Below, in pieces: positions 6,785 through 13,209 of a stretch of 13,209 nt of DNA. The stretch is from positions 1 to 13,209 of the forward strand of contig JAEEOD010000164.1 in the NCBI GenBank assembly GCA_016284115.1, given 5' to 3'. The DNA comes from Bacteroidaceae bacterium (GTDB lineage Bacteria; Bacteroidota; Bacteroidia; Bacteroidales; Bacteroidaceae). Under the pieces are notes generated by a model. The model ran no database searches. It saw nothing but the letters and a program-made list of their open reading frames with translations, and was not told the DNA's origin. Every line of letters starts with the position of its first letter. Within the stretch, counting starts at the first letter, position 1. The position numbers and the translations under genes are program-made.

Positions 6785-6804
6785 AAAATAAGTGAACTTA
6801 TTTT
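6785..6804. repeat. 20-bp palindrome over the valS -33 region
   Basis: AAAATAAGT (6785-6793), two bases GA, then ACTTATTTT (6796-6804): nine-base perfect arms. The right arm overlaps the TTTG (6802-6805) proposed as the -33 element of valS, so a bound protein would affect the promoter. A/T-rich palindromes also arise by chance in such DNA. Confidence 0.45.
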
Positions 6805-6830
6805 GATGTCATTTAATTTTAGTATCTTTG
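6802..6830 (+). promoter_or_regulatory. Promoter of valS
   Basis: The -7 element TATCTTTG (6823-6830) followed by CACCC is a typical Bacteroidota promoter core. The TTTG at 6802-6805 is 17 bp away, slightly short of the usual 19-21. Transcription would start near 6836, giving an A-rich leader of about 35 nt with no Shine-Dalgarno site before the ATG at 6871. Confidence 0.65.
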
Positions 6831-6870
6831 CACCCTAAATTACAAGAAATAACGTAAAGAATAAGATAAA

Positions 6871-9552
6871 ATGGAGTTAGCAAGTAAGTACAGTCCCGCA
6901 GAAGTGGAGGGGAAATGGTATCAGTATTGGACTGACCATAAGCTTTTTAGTTCGAAACCTGATGGAAGACAACCCTATACCATCGTGATTCCACCACCTA
7001 ATGTGACAGGTGTGCTGCACATGGGACATATGCTGAACAATACCATACAGGATATTCTGGTGCGTCGTGCCCGTATGGAGGGCAAGAACGCCCTTTGGGT
7101 GCCTGGTACCGACCATGCTTCTATTGCTACTGAGGCTAAGGTGGTGAAGAAACTGGCTGGCGAGGGTATCAAGAAGCGCGACCTGACGCGTGAGCAGTTC
7201 CTGGAGCATGCCTGGGCTTGGACACATGAGCACGGTGGCATTATCTTGCAGCAACTGAGGAAGTTGGGTGCATCATGCGATTGGGACCGTACGGCCTTCA
7301 CGATGGACGAGGAGCGTAGCAAGAGCGTGATCAAGGTGTTTGTTGACCTGTATAACAAGGGCTACATCTATCGTGGCTTGCGTATGGTGAACTGGGACCC
7401 TAAGGCACTGACGGCGCTATCTACCGAAGAGGTAATCTACAAGGAGGAGCAGAGCCACCTGTTCTATCTGAAATACTATGTGGCTCCTGAATATCAGGAC
7501 ACTATCGACGAGAGTGGTGAGGGCAACGTGATTCACAAGGATGCCAAAGGCTACTATGCCGTAGTGGCTACTACACGACCTGAGACCATCATGGGCGATA
7601 CGGCGATGTGTGTGAACCCTAAAGACCCGAAGACACAGTGGCTAAAGGGCAAGAAGGTGATTGTTCCATTGGTGAACAGGGTGATTCCTGTGATTGAGGA
7701 CCGTTATGTGGATATCGAGTTCGGTACGGGTTGCTTGAAGGTGACTCCTGCTCACGATACGAATGACTATATGCTGGGCAAGACACATAACCTCGAAACC
7801 ATCGATATTTTCAATCCTGACGGTACTATTTCTGAGCAGAGCCCTCTGTATGTGGGCATGGACCGCTTTGATTGCCGTAAGGTGATAGCCAAGGACTTGC
7901 AGGAAGCTGGTCTGATGGAGAAGGTGGAGGACTATACCAACAAGGTAGGTTACTCAGAGCGTAACCCAGACACCGCTATCGAGCCTCGTTTGTCTCTGCA
8001 ATGGTTCCTCAAGATGGAGCATTTTGCCGAGATAGCACTGAAGCCTGTGATGGAGGGTGAGATGCACTTCTATCCACAGAAATATGTGAATACTTATAAG
8101 AACTGGTTGGAGAATATCCAGGACTGGTGTATCAGTCGCCAGTTGTGGTGGGGACACCGTATTCCAGCTTACTACTACGACACCGATGATGATTTCGTGG
8201 TAGCTGAGACTCGTGAGGAGGCACTGAAACTGGCACAGGCTAAGAACCCTGCTGTTACTGATGCCGATTTGCGTCAGGATGAGGATGCACTGGATACTTG
8301 GTTCAGTTCTTGGTTGTGGCCGATTTCTTTGTTTGGTGGCATCAATAACCCAGGCAATGACGAAATCACATACTATTATCCAACCAGTGTATTGGTGACA
8401 GCTCCCGATATCATTTTCTTCTGGGTGGCTCGTATGATTATGTCTGGCGAAGAGTATATGGGTACTTATCCGTTTAAGGATGTGTACTTTACTGGTATCG
8501 TTCGCGATAAGCTGGGACGTAAGATGTCAAAGAGTCTTGGCAACTCTCCTGATCCATTGGAACTGATTGACAAATATGGTGCCGACGGTGTGCGCATGGG
8601 AATGATGCTTTCGGCTCCTGCAGGCAACGATATCCTGTTTGACGATGCTTTGTGCGAACAGGGACGTAACTTCTGCAACAAGATATGGAATGCTTTCCGA
8701 CTGATTAAGGGGTGGGAGGTTGCTGATATTGAGGTGCCAGAGGCATCAGAGATTGCTATGAAGTGGTTTGAGAGCAAGCAGAACGCCGTAGCTTTGGAGG
8801 TAGCCGACCTGTTTGGCAAGTATCGTCTAAGCGAGGCCTTGATGGCTGTGTATAAGCTGTTCTGGGACGAGTTCTCTGCTTGGTACCTTGAACTTATTAA
8901 GCCAGTTTACTTGCAACCTATCCCTCGTAAGGTGTTAGACAAGACTATTGAGTTCTTCGACAACCTGTTGCATTTGTTGCATCCGTTTATGCCATTCATT
9001 AGTGAGGAGTTGTGGCAACACATCACCGAGCGCAAGGAAGGTGAGAGCCTGATGGTAAGTCCGATGCAACCTGTGGGCAAGGTAGATGAGAACCTGTTGA
9101 AGCAGGTGGAAGCTGTAAAGGAAGTCATCAGTGGCGTGCGTGCCATCCGTGTGCAAAAGAACATTGCGCAGAAGGAACAACTGACCCTGCAGGTGGTAGG
9201 TGAGAATCCTGTTGGCAACTTCAATGCATTGTTGAATAAAATGTGCAATTTATCTAATATTGAGATGGTTGACAACAAGGCAGAAGGCGCTTCAAGCTTC
9301 ATGGTAGGTACTACAGAATTTGCCGTACCTCTTGGCAACCTGATTGATGCCGACGCTGAGATTGCCCGCATGGAGAAAGAGTTAGTTGCCAAGGAAGGCT
9401 TCCTCAAGGGTGTGCTTGCCAAACTGAACAATGAGCGCTTCGTGGCTAATGCACCAGAAGCTGTGGTGGCTCTGGAACGCAAGAAGCAGCATGATGCAGA
9501 AAGCATCATTGCTTCTCTGAAAGAAAGCATTGCTGCATTAAAGAAGAATTGA
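6871..9552 (+). CDS. valS: Valyl-tRNA synthetase
   Basis: An 893-residue class I aminoacyl-tRNA synthetase that charges tRNA-Val and proofreads threonine. The HIGH-type motif is HMGH at 50-53, within [16 protein letters not shown] long CP1 editing insertion includes the [14 protein letters not shown] and [12 protein letters not shown] signatures. KMSKS is at 551-555. These are followed by the helical anticodon-binding domain ([11 protein letters not shown]). The last 65 residues form the valyl-specific tRNA-binding coiled-coil arm ([17 protein letters not shown] onward). Length and domain order are complete for the bacterial enzyme. The ATG start has an A-rich Bacteroidota-type upstream region. 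It is a single-gene unit with its own promoter and terminator. The final Asn and the stop TGA lie inside an AATTGAT repeat. Confidence 0.98.
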   Translation: MELASKYSPAEVEGKWYQYWTDHKLFSSKPDGRQPYTIVIPPPNVTGVLHMGHMLNNTIQDILVRRARMEGKNALWVPGTDHASIATEAKVVKKLAGEGIKKRDLTREQFLEHAWAWTHEHGGIILQQLRKLGASCDWDRTAFTMDEERSKSVIKVFVDLYNKGYIYRGLRMVNWDPKALTALSTEEVIYKEEQSHLFYLKYYVAPEYQDTIDESGEGNVIHKDAKGYYAVVATTRPETIMGDTAMCVNPKDPKTQWLKGKKVIVPLVNRVIPVIEDRYVDIEFGTGCLKVTPAHDTNDYMLGKTHNLETIDIFNPDGTISEQSPLYVGMDRFDCRKVIAKDLQEAGLMEKVEDYTNKVGYSERNPDTAIEPRLSLQWFLKMEHFAEIALKPVMEGEMHFYPQKYVNTYKNWLENIQDWCISRQLWWGHRIPAYYYDTDDDFVVAETREEALKLAQAKNPAVTDADLRQDEDALDTWFSSWLWPISLFGGINNPGNDEITYYYPTSVLVTAPDIIFFWVARMIMSGEEYMGTYPFKDVYFTGIVRDKLGRKMSKSLGNSPDPLELIDKYGADGVRMGMMLSAPAGNDILFDDALCEQGRNFCNKIWNAFRLIKGWEVADIEVPEASEIAMKWFESKQNAVALEVADLFGKYRLSEALMAVYKLFWDEFSAWYLELIKPVYLQPIPRKVLDKTIEFFDNLLHLLHPFMPFISEELWQHITERKEGESLMVSPMQPVGKVDENLLKQVEAVKEVISGVRAIRVQKNIAQKEQLTLQVVGENPVGNFNALLNKMCNLSNIEMVDNKAEGASSFMVGTTEFAVPLGNLIDADAEIARMEKELVAKEGFLKGVLAKLNNERFVANAPEAVVALERKKQHDAESIIASLKESIAALKKN

Positions 9553-9643
9553 TAATTGACTACATTCTGTTTTCCTCGCGACTCGGCTTAGTTCAAGCAA
9601 GTTTTGGTTCTGCCCTCGTTGCTCCGAAAAAGTGACAATTGAC
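9547..9643 (+). repeat. AATTGAY heptamers flanking a 76-bp spacer after valS
   Basis: AATTGAT (9547-9553, containing the valS stop) and AATTGAC (9554-9560) are in tandem. A third copy, AATTGAC, lies at 9637-9643. The 76 bp between them are more G/C-rich and have no ORF. The same heptamer appears on the other strand at 1484-1497 (twice) and 3386-3392, also at gene ends. Confidence 0.5.
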
Positions 9644-9647
9644 TAAT

Positions 9648-9680
9648 AAAAAAAGCTGTTCAATTCGAGCAGCTTTTTTT
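9648..9680 (+). terminator. Intrinsic terminator of valS
   Basis: Arms AAAAAAAGCTG (9648-9658) and CAGCTTTTTTT (9670-9680) pair perfectly over 11 bp, with possible T-G and T-A extension, around a short loop and ending in seven T. It lies 96 bp after the valS stop and works in either direction. It sits just upstream of the -7 element of the next operon. Confidence 0.85.
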
Positions 9681-9689
9681 ATTTTTTCT

Positions 9690-9697
9690 TATCTTTG
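9690..9697 (+). promoter_or_regulatory. -7 promoter element of the DAACS-GH32-permease operon
   Basis: TATCTTTG fits TAnnTTTG. The expected -33 position falls in the valS terminator stem and has no TTTG. Transcription should begin near 9704, only 7 nt before the ATG at 9711 and 16 nt before the ATG at 9720, so the mRNA is nearly leaderless. Confidence 0.55.
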
Positions 9698-9710
9698 TAA
9701 TGTAATACAC

Positions 9711-10883
9711 ATGAAAAGCATGAAGAGGATCAAGATAGGATTGTTGCCACGCATTTTGATAGCTATTGTGTTGGGCATCATTATTGGTCAGGTGTTTCCG
9801 CTTGGACTGGTAAGGGTGTTTGAAACATTCAACTCTATCTTCAGTCAGTTCCTGGGCTTCTGCATCCCTTTAATCATTGTGGGATTGGTCACTATCGCCA
9901 TTGCTGACATAGGGCAAGGGGCAGGTAAGATGTTGCTTATTACAGTGTTTTTGGCCTATGGATGCACCTTATTGGCTGGTTTCCTTTCGCTTTTCACAGG
10001 TCTTTCCTTCTTTCCATCGCTCATCACATCAGGCATTCCTTTGGAGGAGATTTCAGAGGCACAAGGTGTAGAACCCTATTTCAGTGTGAAGATTCCCCCA
10101 CTGATGGATGTGATGACTTCACTGGTATTGGCTTTTGTGCTGGGATTGGGTGCCGCTTCACTAAATACGGACTACCTAAAGAATGTGGCACGTGACTTCC
10201 AACAGATTATCATCAAGACAATTAGCAGTGTGATTCTGCCATTGTTGCCGTTATATATCTTCGGCATCTTCCTTAATATGACACACACAGGGCAGGTGTT
10301 CTCCATCTTGGTGGTGTTCATCAAGATTATAGGTATTATCTTTGCCCTGCATATCTTCTGGCTGGTGATGCTTTATGTTATTACGGGAAGTATCGTGCAT
10401 CGCAATCCGTTTAAGTTGCTTTGGACTATGTTACCAGCCTATTTTACGGCATTGGGTACACAGTCATCTGCAGCTACCATTCCTGTAACACTGGAGCAGG
10501 CAAAGAAGAATGGTGTAAGCAACGAAGTAGCTGGTTTTGTGATTCCACTTTGTGCTACCATTCATCTCTCGGGCAGTATGCTGAAGATTGTAGCTTGTGC
10601 TTTGGCACTGATGATTATGCAGGGAATGCCCTATAGCATTGGTATGTTTTCAGGCTTTATCTGCATGTTGGGCATCACGATGGTGGCAGCTCCAGGTGTA
10701 CCAGGTGGAGCCATTATGGCAGCTTTAGGTGTGTTGCAGTCGATGTTGGGCTTCGATGATGCAGCTCAGGCTCTGATGATTGGCTTATACATTGCGATGG
10801 ATAGCTTTGGAACTGCTTGCAACGTAACGGGTGATGGAGCTATAGCCCTTATTATTGACAAATTTAAGAAAAAGAAAATATGA
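9711..10883 (+). CDS. DAACS-family cation symporter with altered binding motifs
   Basis: A 390-residue multi-helix transporter of the dicarboxylate/amino acid:cation symporter family (GltPh, GltP, SstT). Hydrophobic segments run throughout. The re-entrant HP1 tip is the serine-containing TQSSAATIP (about 250-258), HP2 is AAPGVPGGAIM, and the last core helix keeps NVTGD (371-375). Two normally diagnostic sites differ. The sodium-site NMDGT of helix 7 is replaced by HLSGS (285-289). The Arg that binds the acidic side chain (R397 in GltPh) aligns with Gly367 in DSFGT. Glutamate or aspartate is therefore an unlikely substrate. A longer frame opens at a TTG at 9639, but that region is the valS terminator; ATG 9711, or 9720 (MKRIK), is the real start. 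The stop overlaps the GH32 start by 4 bp (ATGA). Confidence 0.85.
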   Translation: MKSMKRIKIGLLPRILIAIVLGIIIGQVFPLGLVRVFETFNSIFSQFLGFCIPLIIVGLVTIAIADIGQGAGKMLLITVFLAYGCTLLAGFLSLFTGLSFFPSLITSGIPLEEISEAQGVEPYFSVKIPPLMDVMTSLVLAFVLGLGAASLNTDYLKNVARDFQQIIIKTISSVILPLLPLYIFGIFLNMTHTGQVFSILVVFIKIIGIIFALHIFWLVMLYVITGSIVHRNPFKLLWTMLPAYFTALGTQSSAATIPVTLEQAKKNGVSNEVAGFVIPLCATIHLSGSMLKIVACALALMIMQGMPYSIGMFSGFICMLGITMVAAPGVPGGAIMAALGVLQSMLGFDDAAQALMIGLYIAMDSFGTACNVTGDGAIALIIDKFKKKKI

Positions 10884-12694
10884 AAAGACTGTTGTTTTGT
10901 TTGATGGGCTTATTTGCCCTTGCAACATTTGCTGTAGCTGGTGATGTTGAGATTGTTGATTTGGGTGATGGCCACGGAATGGTCCGCATTAACCCCACAC
11001 AGAAATATCTCATTCTGCCAGTAGAAGATTCAGCACCTGATGTAAGTATCAGTGTGATGGTAGATAATGTGCAGGTTGAGACGTTCACTGTGCGTCTAGC
11101 CCTCAATAAGGTGGATTATACAGTGCCTTATGAATTGTCGAAGTATGCTGGCAAGCATGTGGTGTTGCGCTTCTCCATGAACCCTCAGGAGAGAGGGGGA
11201 GCCCGTCCAAAAGTAAAAGAGGCGGTTTTCAGCAAGAACTTGGCTTTGGCCAACAGCTATGATTCATCTAACAAGGAGATTTTGTGGCGTCCTGTCTATC
11301 ATTTTGCGCCTCAGTGGGGTTGGATGAATGATCCTAATGGTATGGTGTATAAGGATGGTGAGTACCACCTGTTTTACCAGTACAACCCCTATGGTTCTCG
11401 TTGGGGAAATATGAACTGGGGACATGCTATTAGTCGAGACTTGGTGTCATGGGAACATCTGCCTGTGGCGATTGCTCCTGATGGTTTGGGTACTATCTTC
11501 AGCGGTTCTGCCGTAGTGGATAAGAACAATACAGCTGGCTTTGGGGCTGGTGCTATTGTGGCATTTTATACACAGGCTAGTGCCCGACAGATGCAGAGCA
11601 TTGCCTATAGTACAGATAATGGTCGAACGTTTAAGAAATATGCCGGCAATCCTGTACTGACAGGTGAGATAGCTGATTTTCGTGATCCAAAGGTGATTTG
11701 GCATGAGGGCTCCAAGAAATGGATCATGGCATTGGCTGTACAACAGGTAATTCGTTTCTATTCATCACCTAATCTGAAAGATTGGACCTATGAAAGCAAT
11801 TTTGGTGAGGGACAAGGAGTGCATGATGGAGTTTGGGAATGCCCAGATTTATTTGAGTTGCCTGTGGCTGGTACCAATCAGAAGAAGTGGGTGTTGATAG
11901 TAAACATCAATCCTGGTGGGCCCTTTGGAGGCAGCGCTACCCAATATTTTGTGGGTTCGTTTGACGGACATCAGTTTGTGAATGAATCGCCAAAAGCTAC
12001 AAAATGGATGGATTTTGGCAAGGATCATTATGCTACCGTTACATGGAGCAATGCACCTCAGAACCGTGTGATTGCGTTGGCGTGGATGAGTAACTGGCAA
12101 TATGCCAACGAGGTGCCTACTATGCAATATCGCAGTTCTAACTCTGTGCCTCGTGATCTTCAACTTTTCGTGAAGGATGGTGAGACCTATATGCAATCGG
12201 CTCCATCACCAGAATTATTGGCTTTGCGAAAGAGTAAGGTGATGAACAAGTCATTTAGTGTCGGCAAGGAATATGTCATCGAAAGACTAATAGATAACAA
12301 TGTCGGCACGTATGAGGTGCTGATGACGGTACGTCAGAAGAAACAAGGTACTCTCAGCTTCCGATTGATGAATGGACAAGGTGAGGAGATAGAATATCGC
12401 TTGGATATGGCGAAACGTGAGTTGACCTGTATCCGCGACAAGAGTGGTGTTGCAGGATTTAGTAAGGACTTCATCACACCTACTGTAACACAGGTGGATG
12501 GTGGTGATTTGCAGTTGCGTTTCCTGGTGGATCGTAGTAGTGTGGAGGCCTTTGTGAATGATGGTCGCTTTGTGATGACTAATTTGGTATTCCCACATGC
12601 ACCTTATAATAAGGTAGTGTTCAATGCTATTGGAGGCAGTGTGCAGGTGAAAAACTTTATCGTATATAATTTAAATCTAAATAATAATGAGTAA
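10880..12694 (+). CDS. Secreted GH32 fructan/sucrose hydrolase
   Basis: A 604-residue exported glycoside hydrolase family 32 enzyme, cleaving beta-fructosidic bonds of levan, inulin or sucrose to release fructose. Residues 1-20 are a signal peptide ending AVA; no lipobox, so periplasmic or secreted. About 21-130 is an N-terminal beta-rich module of the kind fused to Bacteroidota GH32 enzymes (probably DUF4980). The five-bladed catalytic domain begins with WMNDPNG (nucleophile D151). It has FSGS, the transition-state stabiliser RDP (D269) and WECPD with acid/base E320. The last 150 residues are the usual GH32 beta-sandwich, with DRSSVEAFVNDG near the end. All three catalytic acids are present. 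Its ATG overlaps the symporter stop and its own end overlaps the permease by 8 bp, so it is embedded in one transcript. Linkage preference (levan, inulin or sucrose) cannot be read from sequence alone. Confidence 0.93.
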   Translation: MKRLLFCLMGLFALATFAVAGDVEIVDLGDGHGMVRINPTQKYLILPVEDSAPDVSISVMVDNVQVETFTVRLALNKVDYTVPYELSKYAGKHVVLRFSMNPQERGGARPKVKEAVFSKNLALANSYDSSNKEILWRPVYHFAPQWGWMNDPNGMVYKDGEYHLFYQYNPYGSRWGNMNWGHAISRDLVSWEHLPVAIAPDGLGTIFSGSAVVDKNNTAGFGAGAIVAFYTQASARQMQSIAYSTDNGRTFKKYAGNPVLTGEIADFRDPKVIWHEGSKKWIMALAVQQVIRFYSSPNLKDWTYESNFGEGQGVHDGVWECPDLFELPVAGTNQKKWVLIVNINPGGPFGGSATQYFVGSFDGHQFVNESPKATKWMDFGKDHYATVTWSNAPQNRVIALAWMSNWQYANEVPTMQYRSSNSVPRDLQLFVKDGETYMQSAPSPELLALRKSKVMNKSFSVGKEYVIERLIDNNVGTYEVLMTVRQKKQGTLSFRLMNGQGEEIEYRLDMAKRELTCIRDKSGVAGFSKDFITPTVTQVDGGDLQLRFLVDRSSVEAFVNDGRFVMTNLVFPHAPYNKVVFNAIGGSVQVKNFIVYNLNLNNNE

Positions 12695-13209
12695 TCAAAA
12701 TCAATCTCAGATGGCGAAGTTGGTGCCCGTGATGCTGTGCTTCTTCGCTATGGGCTTTGTCGATTTGGTAGGCATCGCCTCAAATTATGTAAAAGACGAT
12801 TTGCAGCTGACGGACTCAGTCGCCAATATATTCCCGTCGTTGGTGTTCTTCTGGTTCCTGATTTTCTCAGTGCCTACTGGCATGCTGATGAACAAGATTG
12901 GACGCAAGAAGACGGTGATGCTATCACTCATTGTAACTGTGTTCTCATTGCTGTTACCTTTGTTTGGTAACAACTTTGCAATCATGTTGGTGGCATTCTC
13001 TTTGCTGGGTATCGGTAATGCTTTGATGCAGACCTCACTCAACCCTCTGGTGTCTTCTATCATTGGTGGCAAAAACCTGGCATCGACCTTAACTTTTGGA
13101 CAGTTTATCAAGGCTATTGCATCGTTTATTGCACCTTATTTGGCTATGTGGGGAGCTACCCATGTAATTCCTGTTTTTGGATATGATTGGCGAGTATTGT
13201 TTGCAATTT
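12687..13209 (+). CDS. FHS/FucP-like sugar MFS transporter, N-terminal part
   Basis: The gene runs off the right edge; 174 codons are present. The ATG at 12687 lies inside the GH32 gene, whose TAA ends at 12694, an 8-bp overlap implying coupling. After a polar start (MSNQNQSQMAKL), membrane segments follow. The first contains FFAMGFVDLVG, typical of the fucose/glucose/galactose:H+ symporter group. The helix 2-3 loop motif NKIGRKK is characteristic of the major facilitator superfamily, and LLGIGNALMQTSLNPLV is typical of the FHS subfamily. In Bacteroides fructan loci a homologue of this class sits beside GH32 enzymes and imports fructose, which is the likely role here. The C-terminal half and substrate residues lie outside the window. 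Confidence 0.85.
   Translation, partial: MSNQNQSQMAKLVPVMLCFFAMGFVDLVGIASNYVKDDLQLTDSVANIFPSLVFFWFLIFSVPTGMLMNKIGRKKTVMLSLIVTVFSLLLPLFGNNFAIMLVAFSLLGIGNALMQTSLNPLVSSIIGGKNLASTLTFGQFIKAIASFIAPYLAMWGATHVIPVFGYDWRVLFAI

Larger units (their letters stand above)
6574..6870. other. Divergent intergenic region between the small gene and valS
   Basis: This 297-bp A/T-rich stretch holds outward-facing promoters for both neighbours. It also has a 10-bp perfect inverted repeat, AAAAAAGCCT (6630-6639) and AGGCTTTTTT (6670-6679), with a 30-nt loop, which looks like a weak bidirectional terminator although no gene reads into it. A second palindrome lies at 6785-6804. No ORF or recognisable structured RNA was seen. 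Confidence 0.4.

Noticed and set aside
6831..6870. Riboswitch or T-box leader for valS
   Set aside because: The leader after the predicted start is only about 35 nt and unstructured; T-boxes are essentially a Gram-positive feature.
8907..9530. 207-codon open frame on the minus strand within valS
   Set aside because: It lies fully opposite the conserved anticodon-binding and coiled-coil regions of ValS. The Ser/Thr/Leu-rich translation has no domain, so it is a reflection of valS codon use.
9639..9710. N-terminal extension of the DAACS symporter from a TTG at 9639
   Set aside because: The 24 added codons are the valS terminator hairpin and the -7 promoter element, which would not be in the transcript. 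The family N-terminus matches MKRIKIGLLPRI.
10880..10940. GH32 as a lipoprotein displayed on the cell surface
   Set aside because: The signal peptide ends AVAG with no cysteine at the cleavage site; the only Cys (residue 7) is inside the hydrophobic core and lacks a lipobox.
1..13209. CRISPR array, tRNA, insertion sequence or prophage genes
   Set aside because: No regularly spaced repeats, cloverleaf sequence, transposase or integrase motifs were seen. All long frames with protein character are metabolic, transport or housekeeping genes.

Overview
The window looks like chromosomal DNA from a member of the Bacteroidales, most likely a Prevotella or close relative. Three things point there: a GldE-type CBS transporter directly behind ssb, promoters of the Bacteroidota form (TTTG, about 20 bp, TAnnTTTG) with A-rich translation starts instead of Shine-Dalgarno sites, and a secreted GH32 fructanase followed by an FHS-family sugar permease. 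Genus is inferred from general protein character; no rRNA is present.

Layout. (1) Positions 2-1450, plus strand: the last residues of single-stranded DNA-binding protein, then gldE. (2) 1485-6124, minus strand: transcribed right to left, a secreted SGNH hydrolase, murQ and mazG form a tight operon (gaps of 0 and 12 bp), followed by a SulP anion transporter with its own promoter. gldE and sulP converge on a shared hairpin terminator at 1453-1479. (3) 6265-6573, minus: a small helical protein of unknown function. (4) 6871-9552, plus: valS, divergent from the small gene, with its own promoter and terminator. (5) 9711 to the end, plus: a coupled operon of a DAACS-family symporter, a GH32 fructan hydrolase and an FHS/FucP-like sugar permease that runs off the window. 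The genes overlap by 4 and 8 bp.

How the genes work together. The last operon reads as sucrose or fructan use: GH32 releases fructose outside the inner membrane and the permease imports it. The DAACS symporter at its head is unexpected and has lost residues that define sodium and acidic amino acid binding in characterised relatives. The SGNH-murQ-mazG group combines a secreted esterase-like enzyme, a MurNAc-6-phosphate etherase and a house-cleaning NTP pyrophosphohydrolase; only MurQ has a clear cell-wall recycling role.

The least explained signals are regulatory or repeat-like. They are a palindrome over the SGNH operon promoter followed by a terminator-like hairpin at the extreme 5' end of its transcript, a heptamer repeat AATTGA(T/C) embedded in the 3' ends of three unrelated genes, and an I9-propeptide-like domain at the C-terminus of the SGNH hydrolase. 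No CRISPR array, phage gene, insertion sequence, tRNA or rRNA was seen, and I found no convincing wholly new multi-gene system.
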